A stretch of DNA of 64,000 nucleotides from Fomes fomentarius (lineage: Eukaryota > Basidiomycota > Agaricomycetes > Polyporales > Polyporaceae), in NCBI GenBank assembly GCA_022606135.1, contig JABYQN010000019.1, positions 301,980 through 365,979 of the forward strand. Direction: 5' to 3'. Below the pieces are notes generated by a model. That model did not search any database, was not told where the DNA came from, and saw only the letters and a program-made list of their open reading frames with translations. Positions 45,241-56,470 of the stretch are shown here, in pieces (within the stretch, counting starts at the first letter, position 1; every line of letters starts with the position of its first letter). The position numbers and the translations under genes are program-made.

Positions 45241-47942
45241 TTGGAGTACTTACTAGTATGTTTCTTATGCGTGCGATGGCCGCCCACCTGCAATGCCAAT
45301 GCCAGAAGGGTCTATGCCCTCTCCCCTTCCATGTACATACATCGGAAGAAACGCAGAGTCATCACTTGACTGGTCGTCCCCGGGCCCACGCGCTCTTGCA
45401 ATGCCATTCACGCAAACGCTCGAACTGTCACCGGTCAACACTCACTTGGGTTTGATCTCGATTTACGTCGCCATCAGCTCGCGGGACCGCTGCGCAGGTA
45501 CGTTCCTGCTTCTGTTTGCGCCACTTACGATGCATAAACGCTCTGTTACCAGCAGCGCTCATGCCGACCTTCCTGCGATTTCGCACAATCGCACAGGGTC
45601 GGTCTTCTCTTTAAACCACCAGCTGACGGCCAGCGCAGACAGACTGGCTCTCATAGAGCGCAGTAGAAGACAATATAATATATATGGTTACGTCACTTCC
45701 CGCAAACACAGGCACGACGAGCAGTCGCGCTAGATTGCGAACGAACCAATCAATTTCGGGTTTTCGCCTTCTATGGAGTAATCACTGTCTCCGAGTTACG
45801 AGAGGTGGTAGCCCACCCCGATCCGAGTCCCTCAGTTCCACCGGATCATTGATCATGAATAGAAACTCTACCGCATGTCAAGTAACTGCAACCCATATGA
45901 GTGTCTATCAACGCTCCGTTGCCAAGATAACCTCAACGATGTCCCGCGGCCGACAGATTGAAATAGGTCGCACGCAGACCAGGCTGCTCAAGTGGATCCA
46001 CGCGGGTGCCGTCCCCTCGGAACAATCTACCTGTAACCTTGCCGCCATTGCACATGTACACGCAGCACCCGTCTATATAGCGCACAGCGAAACCTGACTC
46101 AAAGTCACAAGACACACTGGCATGCAGTTCGTACGACACAATACGTGCGGGCGCGACGCTGCTGCCCCCACCGCAGCCGGTCGAGTCGCCCGCACCAATC
46201 CTTGCGGCCGCCACCACTCAGCATGCGATGCGGGCCCCAATGGGCGCGCTCTCGCAAGGCATGAGTACGTGGCACCCAAGGACGGCACGGGGGATACCCG
46301 GCTGGTGTGGTTGCAGACCAGCGCCCTCTCCAGTGTCACGGGAGAAGGTAAGTGGGAGAAAGTGAGTGAGAGAAGGGAAGTGGGGGAATAGGACGACGAC
46401 AGTGAAGGACTCACACTTCGTAGCTTTATAACTGCCTCGCCGCTCAATGCATTCTGCGAGCCGCGCGCACGGGCAGCCACTGTCGTACGGATAAAGGAGT
46501 TTGTAGAGCCGGGTGGCACCCCGAGGAGGCGACGACTGAGAAGAGGAATGTTGGAGTGGGATGAATGTCTGAGTGGCACAAAGGATGTGTTCGGACACAT
46601 TCACCTTTATACACATATGTCCGCGGCTCCGGGAAAGCGGCAGACAAGGGCGGCTCATTCCGAGACTGCATCCAGCGATAAGAATGCCCTGGATATGTCG
46701 AAAATGTTCCTCTCGCGATATATTCGAGCGCCGTCTTTGACCCTGACTGACATCAGACTTGCGCGGCTCGCATTTTGTTCCGTCCACCAGTCTCGCCATC
46801 ATGTGCAGCATGCACGATGCGCCGCGTCCCTCCGCGACGTCCGGATTGACCATCGAATGTACGGAAGCCACCTCTCGAGAAGTAATTTGCCTTGACATCC
46901 TCGGACGTAGAGGTTGATCAGGAAGTGCAGGTCTTATCGCACTGGACGGAGGAAGGTTCGGCGCGAGTTCGAAGATGCAGAAGGCGTCACCTATTCGTGC
47001 GTTCGGATGGAGGAGCCGGGATCAGAGAAGACTAATGCGATAGGTAGCGCCAGGATCGCGAGACATGGTGCAACAATCGCAGGCACAAATCGAGAATACG
47101 TAAGCATAAACTGCTTCGCTTGGGCAACCGTTGGGCGACTGTCGAGAAAATTGGTGCCACGATATGTATGAACGTCCCGTAAGTAATAAGCCTCCGCCCC
47201 TCGCGGTGTCTGATTGTGCAACATCGAACAGACTCGCCGTCAATGAGCTGAGGCGTGCCGCGCTTGAAGCAAGTCCGTAAGCTGGGGTCCGGCACAACTT
47301 GTACTATTTGTATTGACGATAAGGTCCCGCACCTCAGCTTCGAGAACCACAAGTATCTCATTAGTCTCGAGATGGCATGGAAGAAGAGCACGGGATAAGT
47401 CCGCCTGCGACATATGAAAGCGCAATCTCCGCATTGCGAGCGGGTTTGGAATATGCGCGAGCCGCTTGTGCTACGAGTTCTCCGAGCCCGTCCTGCCATG
47501 TAGATGAGTGACTCGGAGAGCAAGGGTCCCTCTGGCCACTTACGTAGATAATGTGTATCGTATGAGGAAAATGTCGCAGATTCGAGAGCATCCAGAGCGA
47601 ACTACGCACGCAGCCCATTCACAGTACGAGCTGCGTCACGGTACAAGAGTCCTATATTCCCTGCCTATTGCTCGTCGAGGTCTTTCATACTCTGTGAGAT
47701 GTGAAATATCAATGCATAACATGGACAAGAATAACGTAGCATACAACATCCGGGACAAGTTCTCTGGAGTCTGTACGACTAAGGAGGATCGTCATTAGTA
47801 CGCGCATAGCCCTAACCTTAGGCGAGTCTGGGAGTAAGTTCTCCACCCATCTCGTCATTGCCGCGGTCATGGCAGCACATACCTTTGGGTCCTGTTCCAC
47901 AGAGAGTCTCAGACAATCACGACTTTATACGACATCGCCACG
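45241..47942. other. Unassigned 2.7-kb stretch, one weak minus-strand candidate
   Basis: Minus-strand frames 46218-46898 (226 codons) and 46073-46600 (175 codons) follow a TATAAAGG at about 46606-46613 (minus strand). A further minus frame, 45933-46217, has a Cys/Gly-rich segment (DGCCVYMCNGGKVTGRLF). Together they might be exons of one small gene, but I could not join them and no domain is visible. From 46900 to 47942 nothing is supported. Confidence 0.3.
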
Positions 47943-48794
47943 ATGTCTAACAACAAGAACGTCGACACTGCGCCAGGCATCGGTCAGAAGTTAGAGTACG
48001 TTACCGTCTCACAGGCAAGATTCGAGGATATTGAAATACACACCACAGAGGAGCCAAGGATGTCGTTCACGGTACGTTCCATCTCCGTTCCCTTCTGGCC
48101 CAGCAACAGCACCATGGAAACCACCACAAGATAGCGTGATCACAGCATGAGACGCACCTCCGATGTTCCCTTGGGCGTTGGCGACCCTTCATGCATAACA
48201 CTTCCGCTTCCCTTCGAAATCAAGGTACTGATCTTCGGACGTCCTACAGGAATCGGCGAGAACATCCGTGGCCGATTCATGGATACCGTAGACTCAACCA
48301 CAAACACAGGCAACGCACACCCTGAGACACTCCGAGGCCGCCTGGAAGTCGAGCAGGGAATGGCCAAGATGACAGGCGGACGACACGCCGCGACTGCCAG
48401 CGCACGCGCTCCGACATCGGGCGCAGGCGGTGCGCCAGCCTCTTCTTCTGCATACCCACCATCGCAGTATCAGTCTCAGGGTCAGGTGTCTGGCGATGCC
48501 GATGCGCCGCCCGCCCAAGAAGGGGACGTCCTAGGTCCAAGGAGTGGGATGACAGCAGGGTCCGGGAACGCCGGTCCAGAGAGCTCGATCGCATATGCGC
48601 CATACCAGAAGCAGTATTACGCGGGAGGCGCGAGCGCGGCGGGATCGGGAACGGGGAGGCAGGGATCGAATGGCCGTGACCTTGGGTACGATCAGAATAG
48701 GGAACAACCTACGGTGGTCAGGCAACAAGGCGGCATGCTGGGTCCTGAACCGGACAGGCACGCGCTCGGGAGCGAGCCTGGACATCTTCCTTGA
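47943..48794 (+). CDS. Conserved small fungal protein (GENIRG motif), long form
   Basis: The 3' part (from about 48250) encodes GIGENIRGRFMDTVDSTTNT, ending the core with MAKMTGGRH, clearly related to the small gene at 52971-53396 (GIGNNMRGNAMDFVDSATGT...MEKGRHGQ). It then continues with about 140 residues of Gly/Ala/Ser/Gln/Tyr-rich, probably disordered sequence (SSAYPPSQYQSQGQVSGDAD) to the stop at 48792-48794. The 5' exon from the ATG 47943 (MSNNKNVDTAPGIGQKLEYV) ends at a GTACGT donor at 48070. The exon or exons between 48070 and 48250 are not resolved: the frame is open from 48147, and the acceptor CTACAG at 48250 would need a phase-1 donor. Function unknown. Confidence 0.5.
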
Positions 48795-49386
48795 AGCCAA
48801 TCTCCGTGAGTGTTAACGTCGGCTTATGACAGAGTCCTTGGGCTGATGAAGTGTGAGTCAGATTACGACCTTTCCACGCACGCATCATATCTGTAGTCTA
48901 GCTGTTTTGCATACCTAGCGACAATATTCACTTACTGACAAGTAGTTCTTCGGTCTGGAACACTTGCGCTTTTTCAGCGCTATCTAGGATCCGGACAGCG
49001 CACGAAGGTCCAATTCTCGTGACTCGTTGTGCGGGTAGGTCGTCAAGCGTAATGAATGGCTGGTGGTTGGGTTCGTCATCGCGAGAAGGTGTCAGTTCAG
49101 TTATGACATGTAGATGAAGTATTCAACGAGCTTCTTGCGTTGATAACATGGCAACGAGACAGATACCTTCTGAAGTTGTGCTCGGTCGAAAGTTGTCAGT
49201 AACGTGTGCCATTAATATTGTGGCCGATGCGGAGCCCGAATTGGTCTGTCATCTAAGCTCCCCCGACAAGCCCCGACACCGCTCAGGTTCGAGCGGCGCT
49301 TTAACCCCCCGAGGCACGATCGGAACTTTGTCGTCCATCGTCCTGTAGACAATCGGAAGCCGACGTCAAGACACACATCAGCGACA
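48795..49386. other. Intergenic, upstream of eL8
   Basis: No coding signal; promoter and 5' leader of the ribosomal protein gene. Confidence 0.5.
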
Positions 49387-50762
49387 ATGGTGAGCTTTCA
49401 TACGTCAAAGTTGCATGCCGCAGCCTACGTGGAACAGTCGAGGAGCCTGCGAGAGGGAGAGATATGGGATGGATGGTGCGTCTCCTGCATAGATGACACT
49501 GATATCTCGCGCACTGACCGCGACTTTCAGGCAGGACTCCCTGTACTAGCATATCATCTCCGCTGAGCTTTCCTCTCATCGAGGTCAGCGATGACACGCG
49601 AGTAGTTGCTGGGCCCGCATTCGCTCATCGCAATGCGGGTGTTAGAGCTCCGAGTGAACGGCGACGGCTGCGGCTTTTTTGCTGCACATAGCCTTGCTGA
49701 CAGTCTCGTCTCAATGACCAGCCCCCCAAGGCCAAGACTGGGTCCGGCAAGAAGCCCGCCCCCTCCCCCTATGGCGCCAAGAGTTCTTCCAAGACCCAGA
49801 AGAACCCTCTCTTCGAGTCCCGCCCCAAGAACTTTGGTATCGGTGGGTCATCTGAGCAGTATTGTCCCTAGTGAAACCCCTGATTGCGCCCTCATCTCAG
49901 GCCAGGACATTCAACCCAAGCAGGATCTCACCCGCTTCGTCAAGTGGCCCGAATACGTCCGCCTCCAACGCCAGAAGGTTATTCTCAGCCAGCGTCTCAA
50001 AGTCCCTCCTGCCATCGCGCAATTCTCGCACACGCTCGACAAGAACACGGCTACGCAGCTCTTCAAGCTGTTGAACAAGTACGTTGCGACCGTCCCATCC
50101 ACACTCGTCGCGAGGTTCACATCCTTGATAGGTACCGCCCTGAGACGAAGCAAGAGAAGAAGGCTCGTCTCGACGCCCTTGCGAAGGCGACCGCTGAGGA
50201 GAAGGAGGCTCAGGCTAAGGTGCGTCGGTGCTCATCCTGTACATGCGTGTTCTACTGACGGCTTTCATGCAGGACTCCAAGAAGCCTCTCTTCGTCAAAT
50301 ACGGCCTCAACCACATTGTCGCTCTGATTGAAGCCAAGAAGGCATCCCTTGTCGTCATCGCTCACGATGTGGACCCCGTTGAGCTCGTCGTGTTCCTCCC
50401 CACCCTCTGCCGCAAGATGGGCGTCCCGTATGTCATCGTCAAGGGCAAGGCCCGTCTTGGCACGGTCGTGCACAAGAAGACCGCCGCCGTCGTCGCTCTT
50501 CAGGACGTCAAGAGCGAGGACCAGCGCGAGCTTGCTACGCTCGTCAGTGCCGCAAAGGCTAACTTGTATGTATCAGCCAGTCAGCCAGTCAGTTGTCGTC
50601 GGATCCTCGTGCTGACTGTTTACCTCCAGCACCGACAAGTACGAGGAGCAACGCCGTCAGTGGGGTGGAGGTATCCGTGGCTCCAAGTCTACTCAGATGC
50701 TCCGCAAGCGTGCGAAGGCTGCCGGTCAGACCCTGTCCGTCGCTAACGCGTCCAAGCTCTAA
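49387..50762 (+). CDS. RPL8: 60S ribosomal protein eL8 (L7a/L8)
   Basis: Cytosolic large-subunit ribosomal protein of the L7Ae/L30e/S12e/Gadd45 RNA-binding family. Six coding exons: 49387-49389 (ATG only), 49722-49842, 49901-50078, 50132-50219, 50273-50565 and 50630-50762; 271 residues, close to the family length. Recognisable segments are [57 protein letters not shown], the L7Ae core ([58 protein letters not shown]) and [19 protein letters not shown]. The start is set by the family N-terminus M-PPK and the perfect ATG|GTGAGC junction. The 332-nt first intron right after the ATG is typical of intron-rich ribosomal protein genes and may carry enhancer elements. A core housekeeping gene, intact. 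Confidence 0.97.
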
Positions 50763-51228
50763 GGGGGCTATGCGCTTCTTGCCAAGTTGTGTCGGCACCC
50801 AAAAGACAGATGCTGTCGATGTCGCTATGTTGCGGGCATGCGTGTATGCTTATGGTACATGGAATGTATGACTCATGGTCGTGTAGTGGTCCTCGTGTCC
50901 ACATGTATGATACGTTGGGTCGCCACGCTTGGTTGTCCCGTGTGTTGTAACGGCTGCTACGCAGCACTTCGGCCCCCTGTGCGGGCATGACGGATGGTGA
51001 GTATGTACATGCGATTGTCTCACCGTCGGATGTGACTGTGCATCATACTCAAGAGAGTTCAGACACTGTCCTCGTTGCGGCGCGTTACGTCACTTTACCA
51101 GCGCCGCTGCACAGTCGTGGCCAGGTTGTGGCTGACAGTTTGTCTCTACTTTTTTGGGCGCTGAATTGTACCTTTGTTCTTCCCCCACTTATCTTCCATC
51201 GCCGTCCCGAGCGTCGCAATTTGCGAGC
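50763..51228. other. Intergenic
   Basis: 3' flank of eL8 and promoter of the next gene; nothing else seen. Confidence 0.55.
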
Positions 51229-52009
51229 ATGCAGCAGCCTGCGTTCTTCAGCCCTGGTCTGGCGAGTTATGGTTTCGATGCACTGGGTCTGCCGATGTCC
51301 CAGTCATCGTTGGGATCATCGCAGACGGACTTGAACTCGCCAGAGCTGTTCAGGCAGAACATGCAGCTCGCGCAGGGCCTGATTGTGCGTGTGCAGGCGT
51401 TGGCGCAGAGCGCACTTGCCGGAACGTGAGTGATTGTTGTGTATGTTGTATGTTATGTAGGAGAGTCATGCCAACATGTGATCGACTTGAGAGAGTACGA
51501 TGGCAGAGTGGAAGAGCTCTAGTACATAGTACGCTCGCGCCGCAGCGTCTGTGCGGAATCTGGTCGGCGGCCGTGCATCGTTCCTCGTAGATCTGTCTCG
51601 AAGTCATACTGACATCCTACTGCGTCCATAGACAACACGCGTACCAGCCCGGGACGAACCCGGTACAGACAGCAGGTGCGTTCAATAGCGATCTCGCTCT
51701 ACGATCGGACTCGCTGCATTAACTTGATTGGGACTCTCGCATGGCTGACGTGTACCTGTCTTGGTAGCGGATATCGTGAACTTGAAGCAGACGTTGCTCG
51801 AGCTCGTCGAGCTCCTCCGCTCTAGCGGCGTGGGCGCGCTCCCGCTCGAGATCCCGCCGATAGTGCCGGACCCAAGAGCGGAGAACGCGCTGATCGAGGA
51901 GGAGAGCAGGGTTGTGCAGGCGTTGTTTGACCGGCAGAAGCGCTTGCAGGAGGGTGCGGGGGTCGTGGCGGGGTACTTGACGTTCAGCGGAGTTGGCAGG
52001 GGAGAATGA
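51229..52009 (+). CDS. Conserved hypothetical protein, helical
   Basis: Exons 51229-51425, 51632-51675 and 51768-52009 join in frame with consensus junctions (AAC|GTGAGT, CAG|GTGCGT) and give 160 residues; the 44-nt middle exon is a micro-exon. The first 25 residues are Gln/Ser/Gly-rich. The remainder is predicted helical: LFRQNMQLAQGLIVRVQALA, DIVNLKQTLLELVELLRSSG and ENALIEEESRVVQALFDRQK, heptad-like and suited to a coiled coil or to a subunit of a complex. The ATG at 51229 (MQQPAFFSP) is the first in frame after the upstream shadow sequence. No named family recognised. Confidence 0.65.
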
Positions 52010-52870
52010 GTAGTGGTGGGTACGACGTTGATGGTAGGTAAACGTTGACAAGATTTGAAGGTATACTGACTCTGAGCTGGACCTGTCGTTCGTTGGACGT
52101 TCCCTCCTGCAGGTATGTCAATTCAATTGGAGGTCCCCCTTCTCCTTTTCTAACTACTACATCATCCGTTCAAGTAGGCCTTTCTGTACCTAACCTATAA
52201 GCCACCGGTCGTGCGACACCTAAGACAGTAGGACGTAACCACGTGCGCGCGATATACTCGGTGGGTATTGACACCAATGGCTCACTCAGCGTAGGTGAGA
52301 TGGAAGCCGACGAGCTATTTGTGCTGTCCACGACACCGTCTTCTGCGTCTTCCTCTACCACGAGTCTGAGAAGTACTCTCTGACTCTGAGTCGATCGCAA
52401 TGGCTTGGCCAACATCCGAGAAACGCTTTCCGTATTCCTGACTCTCCCGCGATCATTTGCATCTCTGAAGCGAGAACAAGTTGAACAGGCCACTCTCACC
52501 CTGTCAGATCACCAGACTGGGCCCTCATGCTCTTCATGGCTGCTCACTAGGGACGCTAGATTACTAGAGCCACAGTCGTCACATATAAGCTACATACGAA
52601 CCGACCCGGTCTTCGCGATGTCATCATCATCGCTCTCCCGTACTCGCGCAGGCCAAACGACGTCCGGAAGATTCTGTACTGCACCATGGCGCGCGCCTCG
52701 GGACCGCACTGAGCAAGTAGGAACCCCTGTCGGATATGTACCGTACGTCCTCGCCTCTGGATCTAACGCCGTCTCGGACGAGCAGGCGGATGACGTCATT
52801 ACGTACTCTCCCAGCCGTCAACGTCATCGTGTGCTTAGGACCCACTCAGCAAGTGCTCGAATCGGTGTAG
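52010..52870. other. Intergenic
   Basis: A 283-codon plus frame (52405-53256) covers this and the next gene but has no domain and conflicts with the well-spliced small gene, so it is not called. Confidence 0.5.
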
Positions 52871-52878
52871 TATATAAA
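52871..52878 (+). promoter_or_regulatory. TATA box
   Basis: TATATAAA, about 93 bases before the ATG at 52971; best TATA box of the core-like segment. Confidence 0.55.
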
Positions 52879-52970
52879 CGTAGGCGAGTTGAAGATGTGC
52901 CCCACGTTGTCCACGACGATTCCCGTACTCGGCCGTACCACCTCAAACAAACGACCGCAACGCAATCATC

Positions 52971-53396
52971 ATGTCTACCAACTCCAACGCTAATCCCAGC
53001 CGCGGCAACTCGGCGGGAGAAGGCCTCGGCGGCGTCGTCAAGTGAGTATTCTCTATATATGCTGCTCGTAGCGCGACAGAACTTGACCACTGACTTGGCC
53101 TTCCTCTCGGGAAGGGGTGCATTCGAGACCGTGCAAGGTTCGTCTTCCATCTCCTCCTCACCCCATCATCTCTCGCCTCTCGCCTCCACGGCAACGAAGG
53201 CCCCCGAATCTGACACCAACACTGACATCACCATTCTCTCACTTAAACAGGCATAGGGAACAACATGCGCGGCAACGCGATGGACTTTGTCGACTCGGCA
53301 ACGGGCACGAACGTCGAGCATCCCGAGACGGATGTCGGGCGCGCACAGACGGAAGAGGGCGTCGAACGTATGGAGAAAGGGCGCCATGGCCAGTGA
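52971..53396 (+). CDS. Conserved small fungal protein (GNNMRG motif), 79 residues
   Basis: Exons 52971-53041, 53115-53137 (23 nt) and 53251-53396 join in frame. The protein begins MSTNSNANPSRGNSAGEGLG, passes through the junction sequence VVKGAFETVQGIGNNMRG made by the 23-nt micro-exon, and ends EEGVERMEKGRHGQ. It is paralogous in its core to the longer protein at 47943-48794. Small, hydrophilic, probably cytosolic; a stress-related role is sometimes assumed for such proteins, but nothing here proves it. Coordinates of exon 1 may be off by one base. Confidence 0.7.
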
Positions 53397-53647
53397 TGCG
53401 GGGTCTACGAGTACTGAAATGAGATGACTCGATGATTCATAAATAAGCGGATAGTGAAATTGAACAGAAGAGAAAGTGGTGCAATGAAAGAGCGTGAAGC
53501 TCAGGATTCCCTACGCAGTGGTCGTGGATCATTACACCATGATCAAATCGTAATCATGGGCATTCTCATTTCTTGTATCGTTCCGGATTCGTTCACACTC
53601 GTATGTATTTGGAATACAAGTACAGAGAGTTAAAAAACCAGGCAATA

Positions 53648-54002
53648 GCCTCCCTCAATTCTCAGAACTTTTTTTCTGGCCAGCGCTACAGAGAGTCCTG
53701 CGGTGATAAGCGAGTGCAAGCGAAGGGAAGCGAAGGGACGCAATCACCAAAGTCCTACCTGTGCATTGACATCCTGTGGTCCTCAGCGAGGTCCCTCCAA
53801 CACTATGTCTTGAGATGTGCACACAAACGGTGGTGGGTGGTCGAGAGCTTCAAGATGAGAGGGCTCAAGGACTACTTCTACTAAGACACGAGTGAAAGAG
53901 AACAGATTGCAGGAGTGATCGTGGGCTTGGGGTGGTTCGCTAATCACCGCAGGACTTTCTGTAGCGCTGGCCAGAAAAAAAGTTCTGAGAATTGAGGGAG
54001 GC
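53648..54002. mobile_element. 355-bp terminal-inverted-repeat element (MITE-like) flanked by TA
   Basis: The first about 67 bases (GCCTCCCTCAATTCTCAGAA...GCGGTGAT.AGCGA) recur inverted at the right end with only about two mismatches. The element is bounded on both sides by TA (53646-53647 and 54003-54004), which would fit a Tc1/mariner-type target duplication. It has no transposase frame of its own; the 103-codon frame inside is without domain. It lies 18 bases from tRNA-Glu. It could alternatively be a long hairpin of other origin. Confidence 0.65.
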
Positions 54003-54020
54003 TAATTGATAAACGGTGAT

Positions 54021-54091
54021 TCCGACACGGGGAATCGAACCCCGGGCTATCGCGTGAGAGGCGATAATGTTAGCCACTACACCATATCGGA
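54021..54091 (-). tRNA. tRNA-Glu (CTC)
   Basis: The minus strand folds as a full cloverleaf: acceptor TCCGATA paired with TGTCGGA, D-arm GTGTAGTGGCTAACA, anticodon loop CTCTCAC between ATCGC and GCGAT (anticodon CTC), and T-arm CCGGGGTTCGATTCCCCG. No intron, 71 nt, CCA not encoded. It closely resembles fungal tRNA-Glu; it lies between the inverted-repeat element and the INO80-F-like gene. Confidence 0.95.
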
Positions 54092-54237
54092 TGAAAACGT
54101 CACATCCCTACAACTACACGTGTGGATGTCGGGAGCCTCAGGCCAGCCCAGGGCCAGCCGCAGGCTCTAACAGCCATCTCGACTCGAACGTGCGGCATTC
54201 CATCCAGCTCTCACTACCTCCCCCACCCCAGCCATCT

Positions 54238-55374
54238 ATGTCCGCCCATCGCGGTACGCGCTACAAGGAGAAGTGGGTGTCGCGTCGAGTGTCCGACGGG
54301 CAGTAAATTGACGGCGTGTCAGGTTCCAAGCGTTGCGGGAGAAATATGACCAGGTCACCGCCGTGCGTCCTCCTCTCTTCGCTTTCCGTGCACTCGGGCT
54401 GCAACTGCGTCCGCCATAGACTCACGTCGAATACGAACACGCCCTGGCCCGTGCGGATGAAAAACTGAAACGGCTGCAGGAGGAATGCAAGTGCGTGTCT
54501 CCTCCTTTACTGCTTGCCCCCGCTCCTCCTTGGATCGTAAACGTACACACGCTCTAGTCAAGAGACAGGCTCGGTCCCCCAAACAAGTTTATCGAGGACC
54601 TATCACGGCTTGTAATACGTTCGCCAGGACTTGCGTCGCGCTTTTGCTATACTGCGACGCGAGATATATGCCCTGTGTGTATCATCAGATTGCAACTCTA
54701 ACAATATGCTCCCCTACAGCCTCCTATTGGACGCGGTCGACATCGCCGTCCCAGCCCAGCCCACTCTCCTCCACTATCTCGCCCGCGACCCCATCCCCCC
54801 CAATACTACTCGTACACTGTCCCCGTCCCTCCCGCAGGCCCAGAAGGCAGCGGTCCCCCTCCGCCCATCCACCAGTCCAGCGCAACCCCGCGCCAGCTGT
54901 CGCCCCCACCTCCCCATCTCCCACCCCACCCTCCCCGCTCTCGCACCCGCACTCGTCTCATTCCCTCTCACACTCGCACTCGCATTCTCATTCCCATGCG
55001 CCTCGCCCCATCCTCACCCCCATCCTCACCCCCATCCCATCTCGCACGCCCACTCGCTCACGCCCCCTCATCCGCACGCACTCTCGCGCGCCCACACACA
55101 CGCCCATCCACATACGCACCCGCCTCCGCACCTGATCAACCACTCGCTGCAGGCTCAGGCTCACGAGCCGCCTCCCCCACCACACCTCCAATCCATACAC
55201 GCCTTTTCGGTCGAGCAGCTTGTGACCCCTCAAGACCCGCCTCCGACGCCTCCGAGCACCGGCCGTGGCCGCGGGCGCGGCAGGGGACGAGGAAGGGGCA
55301 GAGGAAGGGGCAGGGGTGCCGCTGCCGCCGCGGCGAAGGCGAACGGGCACGCGAACGGGGAAAACGGGCGGTAG
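54238..55374 (+). CDS. INO80-complex subunit F-like protein with His/Pro and GR-rich tail
   Basis: Exons 54238-54272, 54323-54362, 54420-54490 and 54720-55374 join in frame to 266 residues. The N-terminal 65 residues form a helical, coiled-coil-like segment: RYKEKFQALREKYDQV, YEHALARADEKLKRLQEECN, then LLLDAVDIAVPAQPTLLHYL. Spacing and the terminal LLLDA resemble the INO80-F domain of chromatin remodeller subunits, from family knowledge; sequence alone does not prove it. After DPIPP the protein turns Pro/Ser-rich, then His/Pro-rich (SPHPHPHPHPHP, HTHAHPHTHPPPH), and ends in a GR repeat (GRGRGRGRGRGRG) plus poly-Ala, a possible nucleic-acid-binding tail. The low-complexity part is open in all three forward frames. 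Probably nuclear. Confidence 0.6.
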
Positions 55375-55697
55375 GCGCCTTTGACCTGGTGAGTCGCTCG
55401 ATATCCGCGACATGTATGTGGTCGACGTTCGAGCTCATGAAGGATTGATGTAGGGACGAACGGACGACCGGAATCATTATTCTTGTATCCTTCGGAACGT
55501 GTGTATCGTATCGTATGTGCTCTGTGTCAACTATGCTCCGTATGGTCGTACTGTTGCACATGCACTTGGCAAATTTCACTTCCCGAGCTTTTTTTCTTGA
55601 TAGTGTTCCTGACATGGAAGGGACCGGTGTATGCAGAAGTCAGTGTAGATGTCGCTTGAATGCTAATCGGTTCTTTGGTCTAGGATAACTTACCAAG
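55375..55697. other. Intergenic
   Basis: 3' flank of the preceding gene; nothing else seen. Confidence 0.5.
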
Positions 55698-56470
55698 ATG
55701 CTTTCTACGCAAGTGCACTCGACGTCGTCTAGCATCAATACTGTGCTTCCTTCCGGAACGGTGCCCGTCGCATCGTCCTCCTCTGAATCGCGTTCCAAAG
55801 TCAGCAGCATGGAGCGTCGGTATCCTCGGTGGCTGGTAATGTCTCTTTCAGCGTATCCCGACTCCTCGGCAGAGTCTCAGACCCGCAAGCCTGGTCATTT
55901 GATAAAAGCTGCACGCTCTCTTATCGAAGACAAAAACACATTGGCACACGGCTTGTGTTGTCCTCGTTTGTTGAGGCGAACTTTATGAGGTGATATGCTC
56001 GTGTCTCGTAGTGAAGAGAAGCATGAGACATCACCGGCATAGCTCGAGTCGAGTCCTCGGCCAGGTGTTCACACGCCGTGACTGACCTCGCTTTCCTGAT
56101 CACCTTTCTAGGAGTCCGATCTCGTCCATCATCGATCAGACGAACAACACGTCGTAAGTCGGGTTGAGGTTCTTGTGGCTGAACACTACCCATCCACTTT
56201 CATCTCTTGCAGAGCGAACACGGCATCGGCTGGTCTGAATCGGAGGTACACGAATGAATCTTCGGGGAGTCGTCACGGTTCCTTTGACCCTCAACGGCGC
56301 GTTCATAAACCGGCGCGAAATCTTGCATGCCACTCGCCTCCGACACCTTATCAGCGACGTACGGATATCCAGACATTGTTCTGACTGCTTACACAGAACT
56401 GCGCGAGTATGTCGGACACAGTATCAAGGGTGGCCGCATCGTTCTAGTGGTGGTAGTAAGAAGGGATAGT
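55698..56470 (+). pseudogene. Coding remnant cut by the subtelomeric repeats
   Basis: A frame from the ATG 55698 (MLSTQVHSTSSSINTVLPSG) starts a Ser-rich segment. Further well-coded pieces are LTLNGAFINRREILHATRLR (about 56280-56345) and DIVLTAYTELREYVGHSIKG followed by GRIVL (56372-56450). The last piece runs straight into the repeat unit (GTGGTAGTAA...GATGATTAG) and gets its stop codon from it. The two last pieces are in different frames with no credible intron between them. I read this as the former 5' part of a larger gene, truncated at the core/subtelomere boundary and since decayed. Family not recognised. Confidence 0.45.

Noticed and set aside
46218..46898. 226-codon minus-strand frame
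   Set aside because: A TATA element is near, but there is no domain, two other frames compete and no exon chain could be built; kept only as a weak candidate.
52405..53256. 283-codon plus-strand open frame
   Set aside because: No domain; it reads across a well-supported TATA box and the spliced small gene in another frame.
54485..55135. 216-codon frame parallel to the INO80-F-like gene
   Set aside because: The exon chain joins the other frame (stop at 55374) at every junction; this frame is an effect of the low-complexity C-rich sequence.
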